From: Brevibacterium sp. XM4083
GTDB lineage: Bacteria > Actinomycetota > Actinomycetes > Actinomycetales > Brevibacteriaceae
NCBI RefSeq assembly: GCF_006489205.2
Contig: NZ_VFYR02000002.1
Coordinates: 529,278-593,277 of the forward strand
Reading direction: 5' to 3'
Length of the DNA: 64,000 nucleotides
Made by a program: the position numbers and the translations under genes. Under the pieces are notes generated by a model. It saw nothing but the letters and a program-made list of their open reading frames with translations. It made no database searches and was not told the DNA's origin. Below are positions 41,267 through 50,552 of this stretch, one piece after another; positions within the stretch are counted from its first letter, which is position 1, and each line of letters starts with the position of its first letter.

Positions 41267-41889
41267 CGGTTCCATTCCTTCGACAGTGCCGCTCGCACAT
41301 CGGCGTGCACCTGCGGCAGGGCCTTCGTCTGCGCCACGATGGGCAGGAAGTTCGCGTCTCCACTCCACCGCGGGACGACGTGCTGGTGCAGGTGCGCGGC
41401 GATCCCCGCTCCGGCCACCTCGCCTTGGTTCATCCCGAGGTTGAAGCCGTCGGGGCCAGAGACGGCCCGGATGACCTCCATCGCCTTCTGCGTGAACTCC
41501 GCGAGCTCGACCGTCTCCGCCGGTGTCAGCTCCGTGTAGTCGGCGACATGACGGTACGGGCAGATGAGCAGGTGACCCGGGTTGTACGGGTAGAGGTTGA
41601 GCACCGCGTAGACGGTCTCACCGCGGGCGACGATGAGCGCCTCCTCATCGGACTTCTTCGGCGCAGCGCAGAACGGGCACTCGGCGGGACCGGAGTCCTT
41701 CGGCTTGTCCTGTCCCCCGATGTAGACCATCCGGTGCGGTGTCCACAGCCGCTGGAAGGCGTCGGGCACGCGCGGGAAGCCCTCGGCGGCTTCGATGTCG
41801 GACAGGTCCATGCCCAGCGCGGGATCCGGACGGTCCCCCGCGCCGAGGTGGTGGTCCGGGTCCGCGGCCTGCTCGCCCTCGCTCGTCAT
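41263..41889 (-). CDS. HIT-family protein, probable Ap4A phosphorylase/hydrolase
   Basis: The 208-residue protein carries the histidine triad HLHQHVV with His166, His168 and His170, and a CPFC pair (Cys71, Cys74) likely to bind zinc. An N-terminal extension of about 45 residues precedes the domain, as in the actinobacterial group of M. tuberculosis Rv2613c, characterised as a diadenosine tetraphosphate phosphorylase. The location between thrS and pgsA is the same. The start overlaps the thrS stop in ATGA. Confidence 0.9.
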   Translation of the reverse strand: MTSEGEQAADPDHHLGAGDRPDPALGMDLSDIEAAEGFPRVPDAFQRLWTPHRMVYIGGQDKPKDSGPAECPFCAAPKKSDEEALIVARGETVYAVLNLYPYNPGHLLICPYRHVADYTELTPAETVELAEFTQKAMEVIRAVSGPDGFNLGMNQGEVAGAGIAAHLHQHVVPRWSGDANFLPIVAQTKALPQVHADVRAALSKEWNR

Positions 41890-43892
41890 ACCTGGGCCTT
41901 GGTCTCGATCGCCTCGGTGATCCGGGCGATCGCCTCGGCGACGGGCACGCCGTTGTCCTGGGTGCCGTCGCGGAAGCGGAACGACACGGCCCCGGCGTCG
42001 CGGTCCTCACCGCCGGCGATGAGGACGAAGGGGACCTTCGACTTCGAGGCGTTCCGGATCTTCTTCGGGAAGCGGTCGTCGCTGTCGTCGACCTCGACCC
42101 GCACGCCGGCCGCGCGCAACTGGTCGGCCACCTCGGTCAGGTAGTCGTTGAACTCCTCGGCCACGGGGATCGCGGTGACCTGGACCGGCGAGAGCCACAC
42201 CGGGAAGGCCCCGGCGTAGTGTTCGGTGAGGACGCCGAGGAAGCGCTCGATCGAGCCGAACTTCGCCGAATGGATCATCACCGGCCGCTTGCGGGTGCCG
42301 TCGGCGGCGACGTATTCGAGGCCGAAGCGCTCGGGCTGGTTGAAGTCGAGCTGGACCGTCGACATCTGCCACGTGCGGCCGATCGCGTCGCGGGCCTGGA
42401 CGGAGATCTTCGGGCCGTAGAAGGCGGCGCCGCCGGGATCGGGGACGAGTTCGAGACCGGATTCGGCGGCGACCTGCTCGAGCGTCGCCGTCGCCTCGGC
42501 CCACTGCTCGTCGGAGCCGATGAACTTGTCCTTCTTCTTCCCGTCCTCGTCGCGGGTCGAGAGTTCGAGGTAGAAGTCGTTGAGGCCGAAGTCCCGGAGC
42601 AGGCTGAGGACGAAGCCGAGGAGGTGGCGGATCTCGGCCGCGGCGTCCTCGACGGCGACGTAGGAGTGGGAGTCGTCCTGAGTGAGGGCGCGGACGCGGG
42701 TGAGGCCGTGGACGACGCCGGAGGGCTCGTCGCGGTAGACGGTGCCGAACTCGAAGAGGCGCAGCGGCAGGTCGCGGTAGGAACGGCCCCGCGAGCGGTA
42801 GATGAGGTTGTGCATCGGGCAGTTCATCGCCTTGAGCCGGTACGGGGTGCCCTCCTTGACGATCTCGCCCTCCTCATCGCGGACCTCGTCGACGAGCATC
42901 GCCGGGAACATGTTCTCCCCGTAGTAGGGCAGGTGCCCCGAGGTGTAGTAGAGGGTCTCCTTCGAGATGTGCGGGGTGCCGACGTAGTCGAAGCCCTCGG
43001 CGATGTGGCGGGCGCGGACGTAGTCCTCCATCTCCCGCTTGATGATGCCGCCCTTGGGGTGGAAGACCGGCAGACCGGAGCCGAGCTCCTCGGGGAACGA
43101 GAAGAGATCGAGTTCGGCACCGAGCTTGCGGTGGTCACGGCGCTCCGCCTCGGCGAGGCGGTCCTGGTAGGCCTTGAGATCGTCCTTCGACGCCCACGCG
43201 GTGCCGTAGACGCGCTGCAGGCTCGCGTTGGCCTGGTCGCCGCGCCAGTACGCCGCCGAGGAGCGGGTGACGGCGAATCCGTTGCCGATGAGCTTCGTGT
43301 TCGGCAGGTGGGGGCCGCGGCAGAGGTCCTGCCACACGACCTCGCCCTTGCGGTCGACGTTCTCGTAGACGGTGAGTTCGCCGGCGCCGACCTCGACGGC
43401 CGCCGACTCGTCGTCACCGGCGCCCTTGTCGGAGATGAGTTCGAGCTTGTACGGCTCGTTCGCCATGCGCTCACGCGCTTCGTCCTCGGTGACGACGACC
43501 CGGTTGAAGGTCTGGCCGGACTTGACGATCTGCGCGGCCTTCTTCTGGATGGCCTTGAGGTCCTCGGGCGTGAATGGCTCGGCGACGTCGAAGTCGAAGT
43601 AGTAGCCGTCGGTGATGTAGGGCCCGATGCCGAGCTTCGCATCGGGGAAGAGATCCTGGACGGCCTGCGCAGTGACGTGCGCGGTCGAATGGCGGAGGAT
43701 GTCGAGCCCCTCAGGGGAATCGATGGTGATCGGGGCGATCGCATCGCCCGCGGAGAGTTCGCGACTGAGGTCGGCCGGCTCTCCATTCAGCCACATCGCC
43801 ACCACCGCGCGGTCCGTGGAGAAGATCTCCGTCCCGGTCATGCCCTGAGTCCAGGGGATGCTCTGGCCCGCGCAGTCGATGCTGTCTGCCAC
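41886..43892 (-). CDS. thrS: Threonyl-tRNA synthetase
   Basis: ThrS charges tRNA-Thr and edits serine. The 668-residue protein has an N-terminal TGS domain, the editing domain with [11 protein letters not shown] and the later zinc-site cysteine region, the class II catalytic domain ([34 protein letters not shown]), and the anticodon-binding domain near the end ([16 protein letters not shown]). It starts with GTG at 43892 after GGAG. The leader contains no T-box-like structure I can recognise. Confidence 0.97.
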   Translation of the reverse strand: MADSIDCAGQSIPWTQGMTGTEIFSTDRAVVAMWLNGEPADLSRELSAGDAIAPITIDSPEGLDILRHSTAHVTAQAVQDLFPDAKLGIGPYITDGYYFDFDVAEPFTPEDLKAIQKKAAQIVKSGQTFNRVVVTEDEARERMANEPYKLELISDKGAGDDESAAVEVGAGELTVYENVDRKGEVVWQDLCRGPHLPNTKLIGNGFAVTRSSAAYWRGDQANASLQRVYGTAWASKDDLKAYQDRLAEAERRDHRKLGAELDLFSFPEELGSGLPVFHPKGGIIKREMEDYVRARHIAEGFDYVGTPHISKETLYYTSGHLPYYGENMFPAMLVDEVRDEEGEIVKEGTPYRLKAMNCPMHNLIYRSRGRSYRDLPLRLFEFGTVYRDEPSGVVHGLTRVRALTQDDSHSYVAVEDAAAEIRHLLGFVLSLLRDFGLNDFYLELSTRDEDGKKKDKFIGSDEQWAEATATLEQVAAESGLELVPDPGGAAFYGPKISVQARDAIGRTWQMSTVQLDFNQPERFGLEYVAADGTRKRPVMIHSAKFGSIERFLGVLTEHYAGAFPVWLSPVQVTAIPVAEEFNDYLTEVADQLRAAGVRVEVDDSDDRFPKKIRNASKSKVPFVLIAGGEDRDAGAVSFRFRDGTQDNGVPVAEAIARITEAIETKAQV

Positions 43893-44012
43893 TGAATTTC
43901 TCCGTTTCGTTGTGCTTGTCTCGCGGTGCGGGCCTGGGGCGCGGCCAGTCTCTCAGGACGGGCCTGCGCGCACGCCGCTCTTAGAGTCTAGTCCCTCAAC
44001 GGGACTGCAGAA

Positions 44013-44050
44013 TCAGTTGGGCGGCAGTCGTCCGACTGCCGCCCAACTGA
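44013..44050 (-). terminator. Strong hairpin between the DUF4190 gene and thrS
   Basis: An 18-bp perfect inverted repeat (TCAGTTGGGCGGCAGTCG and its complement) with a 2-base centre lies in the 244-bp gap, about 87 bp past the end of the minus-strand gene at 44137. It should end that transcript before thrS. A TAGACT at 43985-43990 is a candidate -10 for thrS. Confidence 0.75.
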
Positions 44051-44136
44051 TGGGGTGAACAGGGTCGCACCGAACGGTGCGGGATCCCCGACAGCGCGGC
44101 TGTCCGGGACACCCGAACCGTGCGGCGCTGCTGGGC

Positions 44137-45501
44137 TCAGGCCTTCTTGAAGGTGAACTCCGTACCGGCCCCGAGGTCCTCGATGAGGGAGAGGGTGAGC
44201 TCGACGCCATCGACCTCAGCGGCCGGAACCGCATAGGCGAACTCGTAGGTCTGCTCGCCGCCGGCCGGCACCGGCTCGTCGAAGCCGAGGATGCCCTGGT
44301 ACTGGGATCCGTCGAACACTTCCTGGTAGGTCGCGCCGGAGCCGTTGGTCGCGCTCAGCAGGGTGAGGCCCATGTCGACGTCGGAGCTCGAGTTGTTCTT
44401 CACCGTCATCGTGACGACGGCGATCTCACCGTTTGTCGATTCGGCGCCGATCGCGGTGTCGCTCGCAGTGTCGGAGGTGACGGAGATCGCGGCCGTGACA
44501 TCGGTGCCGATCTCGACCTCGCCGCCCTCGACGGGGGCTGCCTCAGCAGAGGAGTCGTCGGTGCTGCCGGAGTCGGGCGATTCGAGGCCCGGATCAGACG
44601 GGTCCATCGGTGCCGGAGCGGTCGGCGAGTAGCTCTGGATGCCCTCGTTGACCGCGCTGCCGATCATTCCGAGGCCGATGATCGTCGCGATGATGACGAT
44701 GATCGAGATCACGACTCCGACGAAGCCGAGGATGAGGCCGGTGAGGGTGAGGCCTTTGTTGTTCGCCTGCCCCTTCTTGATCGCCGAGAGGCCGATGAAG
44801 CCGAAGATGATCGCGGCGACGGCGAAGAGGAAGCCGATGCCGAATACGAAGCCGAGGACGACGCCGACGATGCCGCCGATGAGCGCGAGGATGCCCCAGA
44901 TGTTCTTCGAGGTGTTGTTGCCCGACCCCGATGAGTAGGTGCCGTAGGAGGCGTTGGGGTTCGCCGGGGTGAACTGGTCTCCCCCGCCACCGCCGGCTGC
45001 CGCGTAGGAGGGCTGCTGGCTGTACTGGTTGGCGTCGTAGCCCTGACTCTGGCCGTACTGGTTGGCGTCGTAGCCCTGGTTTTGTCCGTAGCTCTGGCCG
45101 TAGCCGCCCTGAGAGCCCTGCGCGTTCTGGTCGTAGCCCTGACCGTAGTTCTGGTTCTGGTCGTAGCCCTGGTTCTGGCTATAGCCGCCCTGCGCGTTCT
45201 GGTCGTAGCCCTGGTTCTGGTCCTGGCCGTACTGCTGCTGGGAGCCGTACTGCGGGGCCTGGTCACCGCTGCCGTAGGAGGGGGTGTCATTCGAATCGTA
45301 GGCGCGCGTGGCATCGTTCGCGCTGTCGTAGGAGCGGGTGTCGCCCGAGCCGTACTGCGGGGCCTGATCCCCCGAGCTGTACTGAGGCGCCTGGCTGCCA
45401 TTGTCCTCAGCCGATCGGCTCTGATCGGCAGACGAGTTCTGGTCAGAGTTGTCGTTGCCCGAACCGCGGTTCGGGTCGTACGGATTCTGCGGGGTAGACA
45501 T
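44137..45501 (-). CDS. DUF4190 membrane protein with Gln/Tyr/Gly/Asn-rich N-terminus
   Basis: The ATG at 45501 (GGAG five bases upstream) gives 454 residues. Residues 1-190 are low complexity, with repeated units such as QNQGYDQN and NQGYDANQY. Residues about 200-285 hold three membrane helices with the DUF4190 style (ILALIGGIVGVVLGFVFGIG, then AAIIFGFIGLSAIKKGQ). A Pro/Asp/Ser linker (290-325) leads to an extracytoplasmic domain (about 325-454) like DUF4352, with VVTMTVKNNSSSDVDM. The N-terminal part is probably cytoplasmic and disordered. Function is unknown; cell-surface sensing or scaffolding is possible. Confidence 0.85.
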   Translation of the reverse strand: MSTPQNPYDPNRGSGNDNSDQNSSADQSRSAEDNGSQAPQYSSGDQAPQYGSGDTRSYDSANDATRAYDSNDTPSYGSGDQAPQYGSQQQYGQDQNQGYDQNAQGGYSQNQGYDQNQNYGQGYDQNAQGSQGGYGQSYGQNQGYDANQYGQSQGYDANQYSQQPSYAAAGGGGGDQFTPANPNASYGTYSSGSGNNTSKNIWGILALIGGIVGVVLGFVFGIGFLFAVAAIIFGFIGLSAIKKGQANNKGLTLTGLILGFVGVVISIIVIIATIIGLGMIGSAVNEGIQSYSPTAPAPMDPSDPGLESPDSGSTDDSSAEAAPVEGGEVEIGTDVTAAISVTSDTASDTAIGAESTNGEIAVVTMTVKNNSSSDVDMGLTLLSATNGSGATYQEVFDGSQYQGILGFDEPVPAGGEQTYEFAYAVPAAEVDGVELTLSLIEDLGAGTEFTFKKA

Positions 45502-45736
45502 AGTTGCTCCGAAGTCCTTGTCGATGTTTGCTGTGATTAGCGTACAAGCACAAGAGTAGCGGTCGCCCGCCTCATTCGTGGCAGAACTGACACACATTCT
45601 CACCGGTGAGGACGACAGGTCACGCGGACACGACGACGTGCCGCGGCAACGGCGCTCGACAGCACGACGGCGGGGACCGCGGGAGGCCCCTGCGAGCACG
45701 GACCTCGAGGAGTCGAGCACTGGAGTGAATGCACGA

Positions 45737-45760
45737 AACCCCAGACCTAAGTCCGGGGTT
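45737..45760 (-). terminator. Terminator after the tRNA cluster
   Basis: AACCCC-A-GAC and its partner GTC-C-GGGGTT form a 10-position stem with one mismatch and a CTAA loop. On the minus strand it is followed by TTT. It lies 8 bp past the last tRNA gene. Confidence 0.65.
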
Positions 45761-45767
45761 CCTGTTG

Positions 45768-45839
45768 TGCGCGATACTGGGATCGAACCAGTGACCTCTT
45801 CCGTGTCAGGGAAGCGCGCTACCGCTGCGCCAATCGCGC
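45768..45839 (-). tRNA. tRNA-Val (GAC)
   Basis: The minus strand folds into a cloverleaf: acceptor GCGCGAT paired with ATCGCGC, D-stem region GGCGCAGCGGTAGCGC, anticodon loop CTGACAC giving anticodon GAC, T-loop GGTTCGATCC, and A as discriminator. The 3' CCA is not encoded. It is the last tRNA of the cluster. Confidence 0.93.
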
Positions 45840-45877
45840 TCTATTCATTTGTTGCACCGGAACCGTAATGGTCCCTG

Positions 45878-45949
45878 TGCGCGATACTGGGATCGAACCA
45901 GTGACCTCTTCCGTGTGAAGGAAGCGCGCTACCGCTGCGCCAATCGCGC
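45878..45949 (-). tRNA. tRNA-Val (CAC)
   Basis: It is nearly identical to the neighbouring tRNA-Val gene; the difference is in the anticodon loop TTCACAC, which gives anticodon CAC, together with the adjacent base. Acceptor, D and T arms are the same. The 3' CCA is not encoded. Confidence 0.93.
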
Positions 45950-45983
45950 CGACTCACCGACAGTCAGACTGTCGAGGAATCCG

Positions 45984-46054
45984 AGGTGGCGACGGGATTC
46001 GAACCCGTGTATACGGCTTTGCAGGCCGCTGCCTCGCCTCTCGGCCACGCCACC
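45984..46054 (-). tRNA. tRNA-Cys (GCA)
   Basis: Acceptor GGTGGCG pairs with CGCCACC, the anticodon loop CTGCAAA gives GCA, the T-loop is GGTTCGAATCC, and the discriminator is U as expected for tRNA-Cys. The 3' CCA is not encoded. Confidence 0.93.
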
Positions 46055-46080
46055 GCCAAGGCAGTGCCATGACGCCTCCG

Positions 46081-46153
46081 AGCGGATGACGGGACTCGAA
46101 CCCGCGACCCTCACCTTGGCAAGGTGATGCTCTACCAACTGAGCCACATCCGC
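46081..46153 (-). tRNA. tRNA-Gly (GCC)
   Basis: Acceptor GCGGATG pairs with CATCCGC, the anticodon loop TTGCCAA gives GCC, the T-loop is GGTTCGAGTCC and the discriminator is U. It is the first gene of a Gly-Cys-Val-Val cluster. Confidence 0.93.
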
Positions 46154-46188
46154 GTTTCGCTGCCTGGTTTCCCTGGCAACGAGATATA

Positions 46189-46217
46189 ACTCTATACGCA
46201 GCCGGCCCCGCACGCAA
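46189..46217 (-). promoter_or_regulatory. Promoter of the tRNA cluster
   Basis: TTGCGT (46212-46217) and TAGAGT (46189-46194) are separated by 17 bp on the minus strand and precede tRNA-Gly by about 35 bases. The overlapping TATAGA and TATATC offer alternative -10 hexamers. Confidence 0.45.
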
Positions 46218-46278
46218 AATCGATCCGCGGTGATCGTCGTCACAGCTCCCGATCAAGCTTTCAGGCTGGTGAGGTTGA

Positions 46279-46767
46279 ATGTGCTGTGTGAGCGAACGAT
46301 CCCCCGTCAAGCGCCCGAAGGGCTGGCTGTCGCGTCATCACAAGCACGGGAGGCGCCCGTGGAGACAGTGCCGACTGGGTTACCTCCGATGGCGGCAGAG
46401 CGTCGCCGCCAACCCCCACGTCGATCGCCTCTTCAGACTCATCGTCGGCGGCGTCGGCACGCTCATCGTCATCTTCGGCCTCATCCTCGTGCCCCTGCCG
46501 GGGCCGGGCTGGCTCATCGTCATCATCGGTCTCTTCGTCATCTCGACCGAGTTCCACTGGGCCAGGCATCTCCTCCACTTCGTGCGGGTGCGCGTCGAGG
46601 CGTGGACGCGCTGGATCATGCGGCAGCCGCTCTGGGTGCGCTGGACGGTCGGTGCGCTGACGGCGGCCTTCGTCGCAGTCATCGTGTGGCTCGTCCTCAG
46701 ACTCATCGGCATCCCGGACTGGGTGCCCGACCTCGGCGGACTGCTCGAGTTCCTCCACCTGCGCTAG
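46279..46767 (+). CDS. TIGR02611-type PGPGW membrane protein
   Basis: The 162-residue protein has a basic cytoplasmic N-terminus (about 1-45) and three membrane segments. The family hallmark LVPLPGPGWLIVIIGLFV lies in the first pair of helices, followed by STEFHWARHLLHFV and a third helix (about 120-142). Function is unknown. The ATG at 46279 has GGTGAGG upstream; a GTG three codons later would give MSERSPVKRP and cannot be excluded. It is divergent from the tRNA cluster. Confidence 0.85.
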   Translation: MCCVSERSPVKRPKGWLSRHHKHGRRPWRQCRLGYLRWRQSVAANPHVDRLFRLIVGGVGTLIVIFGLILVPLPGPGWLIVIIGLFVISTEFHWARHLLHFVRVRVEAWTRWIMRQPLWVRWTVGALTAAFVAVIVWLVLRLIGIPDWVPDLGGLLEFLHLR

Positions 46768-46794
46768 GCAGACGATCCCGTGGCGGGAGGCCCC

Positions 46795-47820
46795 TCAGGC
46801 CTCCTCGGTCTCCGGGGCCGAGAGCGCGGTGAGGCGCGAGAGGCAGCGCATGTACTTCTTGCGGTAGCCGCCGGCCAGGGACTCCTCGGTGAAGACCTTG
46901 TCGAGGCGCTCACCGGAGTTGATGATCCGCACGTCGCGGTCGTAGAGGCGGTCGACGAGGGCGACGAAGCGCAGCGCCACGCTCTCGTTGTCGATCGTGC
47001 GCACGTCGTCCCACACGGCGGCGTCGATCCCGTCGACCATACGGCCGTACTTCGAGGGATGGACGGTCGCGAGGTGGTCGAGCAGAGTGGAGAAGTCGTC
47101 GCGGGCGACGTTGCCGGACAGCTGCGCCGCCGCCGCGTCGAGCTGCTCGGGGGTGAGCGGTTCGGCCGGGGCCGTGAGACCGCGGTGCCGGTAGTCCTGG
47201 CCGTCGATCCGGTAGACCTCGAACTGGTCGGCCAGCGCCTGGATCTCGCGGAGGAAGTCCTGGGCGGCGAAGCGCCCCTCGCCGAGCGACCCCGGCAGGG
47301 TGTTCGACGTCGCGATGATCTTCACCCCGGCATCGGTGAGCTCGCGCATCAGCCGGGACATGAGCACGGTGTCGCCCGGGTCGTCGAGTTCGAACTCGTC
47401 GACGCAGACGAGCTTCATCTCCTTGAGGTCGTCGCGCGCTTTGACGAAGCCGAGCGCTCCCACGAGGTTCGTGTACTCGACGAAGGTGCCGAAGGTCGCC
47501 GGCTTCTCATTGGCATGCCACGCCGAGGCGAGCAGGTGGGTCTTGCCGACGCCGTAGCCGCCGTCGAGGTAGACGCCCTTCGGACCGTCCTTGCCCTTGC
47601 CGAAGAGCTTGCCGAAGAACCCGGTCGACCGGTCGGCGGCGACGAACTCCTCGAGTTTGTTCCGCGCCTCGGCCTGCGAGGGCTGGGCGGGGTCGGTGCG
47701 ATAGCTCGCGAAGGAGACGTTCTCGAACTGCGGGGGCGGGACGAGTCCGGCGATGAGTTCTTCGGGGGCGACCTTCGGGTTGCGCTCACTCAGAGAGGTC
47801 AGAGTCTGCTCGGCATTCAC
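46795..47820 (-). CDS. zapE: Cell division protein ZapE (AFG1-like ATPase)
   Basis: The 341-residue AFG1-like P-loop ATPase has Walker A GGYGVGKT at 87-94 and Walker B LVCVDEFELDDPGD. Proteobacterial ZapE modulates the Z-ring. In actinobacteria the role is untested. The GTG at 47820 stands 7 bases after TAGAAT (47828-47833) with no ribosome site, so this mRNA may be leaderless. It is 48 bp downstream of era. Confidence 0.88.
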   Translation of the reverse strand: MNAEQTLTSLSERNPKVAPEELIAGLVPPPQFENVSFASYRTDPAQPSQAEARNKLEEFVAADRSTGFFGKLFGKGKDGPKGVYLDGGYGVGKTHLLASAWHANEKPATFGTFVEYTNLVGALGFVKARDDLKEMKLVCVDEFELDDPGDTVLMSRLMRELTDAGVKIIATSNTLPGSLGEGRFAAQDFLREIQALADQFEVYRIDGQDYRHRGLTAPAEPLTPEQLDAAAAQLSGNVARDDFSTLLDHLATVHPSKYGRMVDGIDAAVWDDVRTIDNESVALRFVALVDRLYDRDVRIINSGERLDKVFTEESLAGGYRKKYMRCLSRLTALSAPETEEA

Positions 47821-47868
47821 TCGCCCAATTCTATGGCAGGCGTCGATGCGGGCCGACCGGGCCCCGGC

Positions 47869-48804
47869 TCAGCTGAAGTCGAAGCCGAGGCGCCCGAGCT
47901 GCTTGGGGTCGCGCTGCCAGTCCTTGGCGACCTTGACGTGGAGGTCGAGGTAGACCTTCGTGCCCAGCAGCGCTTCGATGCCGCGGCGGGAGACCGAGCC
48001 GATCTCCTTGAGCCGCTTGCCGCCCTTGCCGATGATGATCGCCTTCTGGCTCGGGCGCTCGACGTAGAGGTTGACGTGGACGTTCCACAGCGGGTTGTCC
48101 TCGCTGCGGCCCTCCCGCGGGTACATCTCCTCGACCTGCACGGCGAGCGAATGCGGGAGTTCGTCGCGCACACCCTCGAGGGCGGCCTCGCGGACGAGTT
48201 CGGCGATCATCACCTCCTCGGGCTCGTCGGTGAGCTCACCCTCGGGGTAGAGCGGCGGCGAGACCGGCAGGTGGCTGGCCAGCACCTGTCCGACGGTGTC
48301 GACCTGGAAGCCGTCGACCGCGGAGACGGGGACGACGTCGGCGAAGTCGGCGAGCTCACCGACGGCCAGGAGCGCCTCGGCGACCTTCTCCTGGCTCACC
48401 GTGTCGACCTTCGTCACGAGCGCGACGATCGGGGTCCGGCCGTCGAGCAGCGCGAGCTGGGAGGCGATGTAGCGGTCACCGGGCCCGATCGGCTCGTCCG
48501 CGGGCAGGCAGAAGCCGATGACGTCGACCTCGGAGAGCGTGGCGACGACGAGGTCGTTGAGGCGCGAGCCGAGCAGGGTGCGCGGCTTGTGGAGACCGGG
48601 GGTGTCGACGAGGACGAGCTGGTAGTCGTCCTCATGGACGATGCCGCGGATCGTGTGCCTCGTCGTCTGGGGCTTCGCCGAGGTGATCGCCACCTTCTCC
48701 CCCACGAGCGCGTTCGTCAGCGTCGACTTGCCCGTGTTGGGGCGGCCGACGAAGCACGCGAAGCCCGCGCGGTAGTCCTCCGGGTAGTCCGTGCGAAAGT
48801 CCAT
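47869..48804 (-). CDS. era: GTPase Era
   Basis: Era binds the 3' end of 16S rRNA and helps 30S maturation. The 311-residue protein has G1 GRPNTGKST at 20-28, G3 DTPG, G4 TKVD, and a C-terminal KH domain (KAIIIGKGGKRLKEIGS). It follows the CNNM-type gene by 1 bp. The ybeY-CNNM-era order is conserved in actinobacteria. Confidence 0.96.
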   Translation of the reverse strand: MDFRTDYPEDYRAGFACFVGRPNTGKSTLTNALVGEKVAITSAKPQTTRHTIRGIVHEDDYQLVLVDTPGLHKPRTLLGSRLNDLVVATLSEVDVIGFCLPADEPIGPGDRYIASQLALLDGRTPIVALVTKVDTVSQEKVAEALLAVGELADFADVVPVSAVDGFQVDTVGQVLASHLPVSPPLYPEGELTDEPEEVMIAELVREAALEGVRDELPHSLAVQVEEMYPREGRSEDNPLWNVHVNLYVERPSQKAIIIGKGGKRLKEIGSVSRRGIEALLGTKVYLDLHVKVAKDWQRDPKQLGRLGFDFS

Positions 48805-48805
48805 C

Positions 48806-50059
48806 TCAGCTCTCTTCCCTGGTGACCTTGACGTGGGTGATGCGGTGCCGGCGCCCCTGGCCTTCGAGGGCGGTGAGCCGGAGCCCGGCGATGTGCGCGG
48901 TCGAACCGGCGATGGGGACGCGGCCGACGAGCTTCGTCAGCAGACCGCCGACGCTCGTCACGTCGTCCTCGTCGATGCGCACGTCGAAGTACTCGGCGAA
49001 GTCGGTGATCGACATGCGCGTGCTGATGACGAACGAGCCGTCGTCGTCGCTGACGAGGTCCTCGTCGCCGGAGTCGTATTCGTCCTCGATCTCGCCGACG
49101 ATCTCCTCGACGATGTCCTCGATGGTGACCAGCCCCGCGGTGCCCCCGTACTCGTCGACGAGGACCGCCAGATGCGTCGAATCGATCTGCATCTGCCTGA
49201 GGAGGTCGTCGGCCGGCTTCGTCTCGGGCACGAAGAGGACGTCGCGGGCGAGCGTGTTGACGGGCCGGTCGGCGTCCTCCGGGTGCTGGTGGAGGCGGCG
49301 GGCGACGTCCTTGAGGTAGGCGACGCCTTCGATGTCGTCGAGGTCGTCGCCGCTGATCGGGATCCGGGAGAACCCGGAGCGGAGGAAGAGGTTCATCACC
49401 TTGTGCAGCGGTGTGCCGGAGGTGACGGTGACGAGGTCGGTGCGCGGAACCATGACCTGCTTCGCCGAGGTCTCGCGAAGGCTGAAGACCGACTGGATCA
49501 TCTCCCGCTCCCCGTCTTCGATGACATCGGATTCGCTGGCCCGCTCGACGAGGTCGCGCAGCTGCTCCGAGGTGACGAAGGGACCGTCGCGGTAGACGCG
49601 GTCGGGGGTGAGCAGGTTGCCGAGCCACACGAGCACCCGCGTCAGGGGTCTGAGGATGACGAGGAGGACGGTGACGACCCCGCTGAGCGCCAGGCTCACC
49701 CCGAGCGAGCGGCGGCGGCCGATCGTGCGCGGGGAGATGCCGGCGACGACGAAGACGGCGATCGACGAGGTGATGACGGTGAGCACGATCATCAGCGGGC
49801 CCACGGAGTAGATCGAGTCGTAGGCGAGTGCGATGAAGACGGTGGCCAGCGCCTCGAGGAAGAGGCGGACGAAGATGATGACGTTGATGTTCGTCGGCAG
49901 GTCGGCCAGGATCCGCTCGACCCGGGCCGCGGACTTCTTCCCCTCGGCCTTCGCGTCCTGGATCGCATGGTGGGAGACGCTGAGCAGGGCGGCGTCGACG
50001 GCGGCCAGAGCGGCTGCGACGACAAGGCAGAGGAGCGCGCCGAGGAAGAGCCAGATCAC
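48806..50059 (-). CDS. CNNM/HlyC-CorC family membrane protein with CBS domains
   Basis: The 417-residue protein has an N-terminal DUF21 transmembrane domain (about 1-145, four segments), a CBS pair (about 200-320, with MVPRTDLVTVTSGTPLHKV and LAVLVDEYGGTAGLVTIEDI) and a C-terminal CorC_HlyC domain. Bacterial homologues export Mg2+/Co2+. Despite the historical name hemolysin, no toxin role is implied. It is 4 bp downstream of ybeY. Confidence 0.92.
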   Translation of the reverse strand: MIWLFLGALLCLVVAAALAAVDAALLSVSHHAIQDAKAEGKKSAARVERILADLPTNINVIIFVRLFLEALATVFIALAYDSIYSVGPLMIVLTVITSSIAVFVVAGISPRTIGRRRSLGVSLALSGVVTVLLVILRPLTRVLVWLGNLLTPDRVYRDGPFVTSEQLRDLVERASESDVIEDGEREMIQSVFSLRETSAKQVMVPRTDLVTVTSGTPLHKVMNLFLRSGFSRIPISGDDLDDIEGVAYLKDVARRLHQHPEDADRPVNTLARDVLFVPETKPADDLLRQMQIDSTHLAVLVDEYGGTAGLVTIEDIVEEIVGEIEDEYDSGDEDLVSDDDGSFVISTRMSITDFAEYFDVRIDEDDVTSVGGLLTKLVGRVPIAGSTAHIAGLRLTALEGQGRRHRITHVKVTREES

Positions 50060-50063
50060 GGCG

Positions 50064-50552
50064 TCAGACCTCGGTGGGTGCGGGGATGTCCGTCCGCCCG
50101 TCGTAGCGAGCGGCGAAGAACGTCAGCAGCAGGTGGCGCTGGAGGGCGAACATCTCCTCGCGCTCTTCCGCCTCCCCGTGGTCGTAGCCGAGGAGGTGGA
50201 GGAAGCCGTGGACGGTGAGGAGGAGGATCTCGTCCATCGTCGAGTGCCCAGCGGTCGCCGCCTGCTTCGCGGCGACGGCCGGGCAGATGATGATGTCGCC
50301 CATCTGGCCTTCTGTCGGCGCGTCGGCGCGGCCCCGGCTGAGCTGGTCCATGGGGAACGACATGACATCGGTCGGTCCCTCGAGATCCATCCACGTGACG
50401 TGGAGCTCGGCCATCGCCGCCTCGTCGACCATCGTCACCGACAGTTCCGCACCGGGGTGCATGTGGAGGGCCTCGCCGAGGTATTCGGTGAGCGCCACGA
50501 CCTCGTCGAGGTCGACCTCGGCGTCGGTCTCGTTCGCGATCTCCGTGTTCAC
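50064..50552 (-). CDS. ybeY: Endoribonuclease YbeY
   Basis: YbeY takes part in 16S rRNA 3' maturation and ribosome quality control. The GTG at 50552 overlaps the phoH stop in GTGA and has GGGGG upstream, giving 162 residues; a GTG five codons earlier lacks a ribosome site. The zinc motif H-x3-H-x5-H is His115, His119 and His125 in VHGFLHLLGYDH. It lies between phoH and the CNNM gene as in most bacteria. Confidence 0.95.
   Translation of the reverse strand: MNTEIANETDAEVDLDEVVALTEYLGEALHMHPGAELSVTMVDEAAMAELHVTWMDLEGPTDVMSFPMDQLSRGRADAPTEGQMGDIIICPAVAAKQAATAGHSTMDEILLLTVHGFLHLLGYDHGEAEEREEMFALQRHLLLTFFAARYDGRTDIPAPTEV

Noticed and set aside
43893..44136. T-box or other riboswitch in the thrS leader
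   Set aside because: No T-box core sequence or specifier structure was found. The hairpin at 44013-44050 is better explained as the terminator of the upstream gene.
48806..50059. Hemolysin toxin
   Set aside because: The HlyC/CorC label is historical. DUF21, CBS and CorC domains indicate a CNNM-type cation transporter or its regulator.
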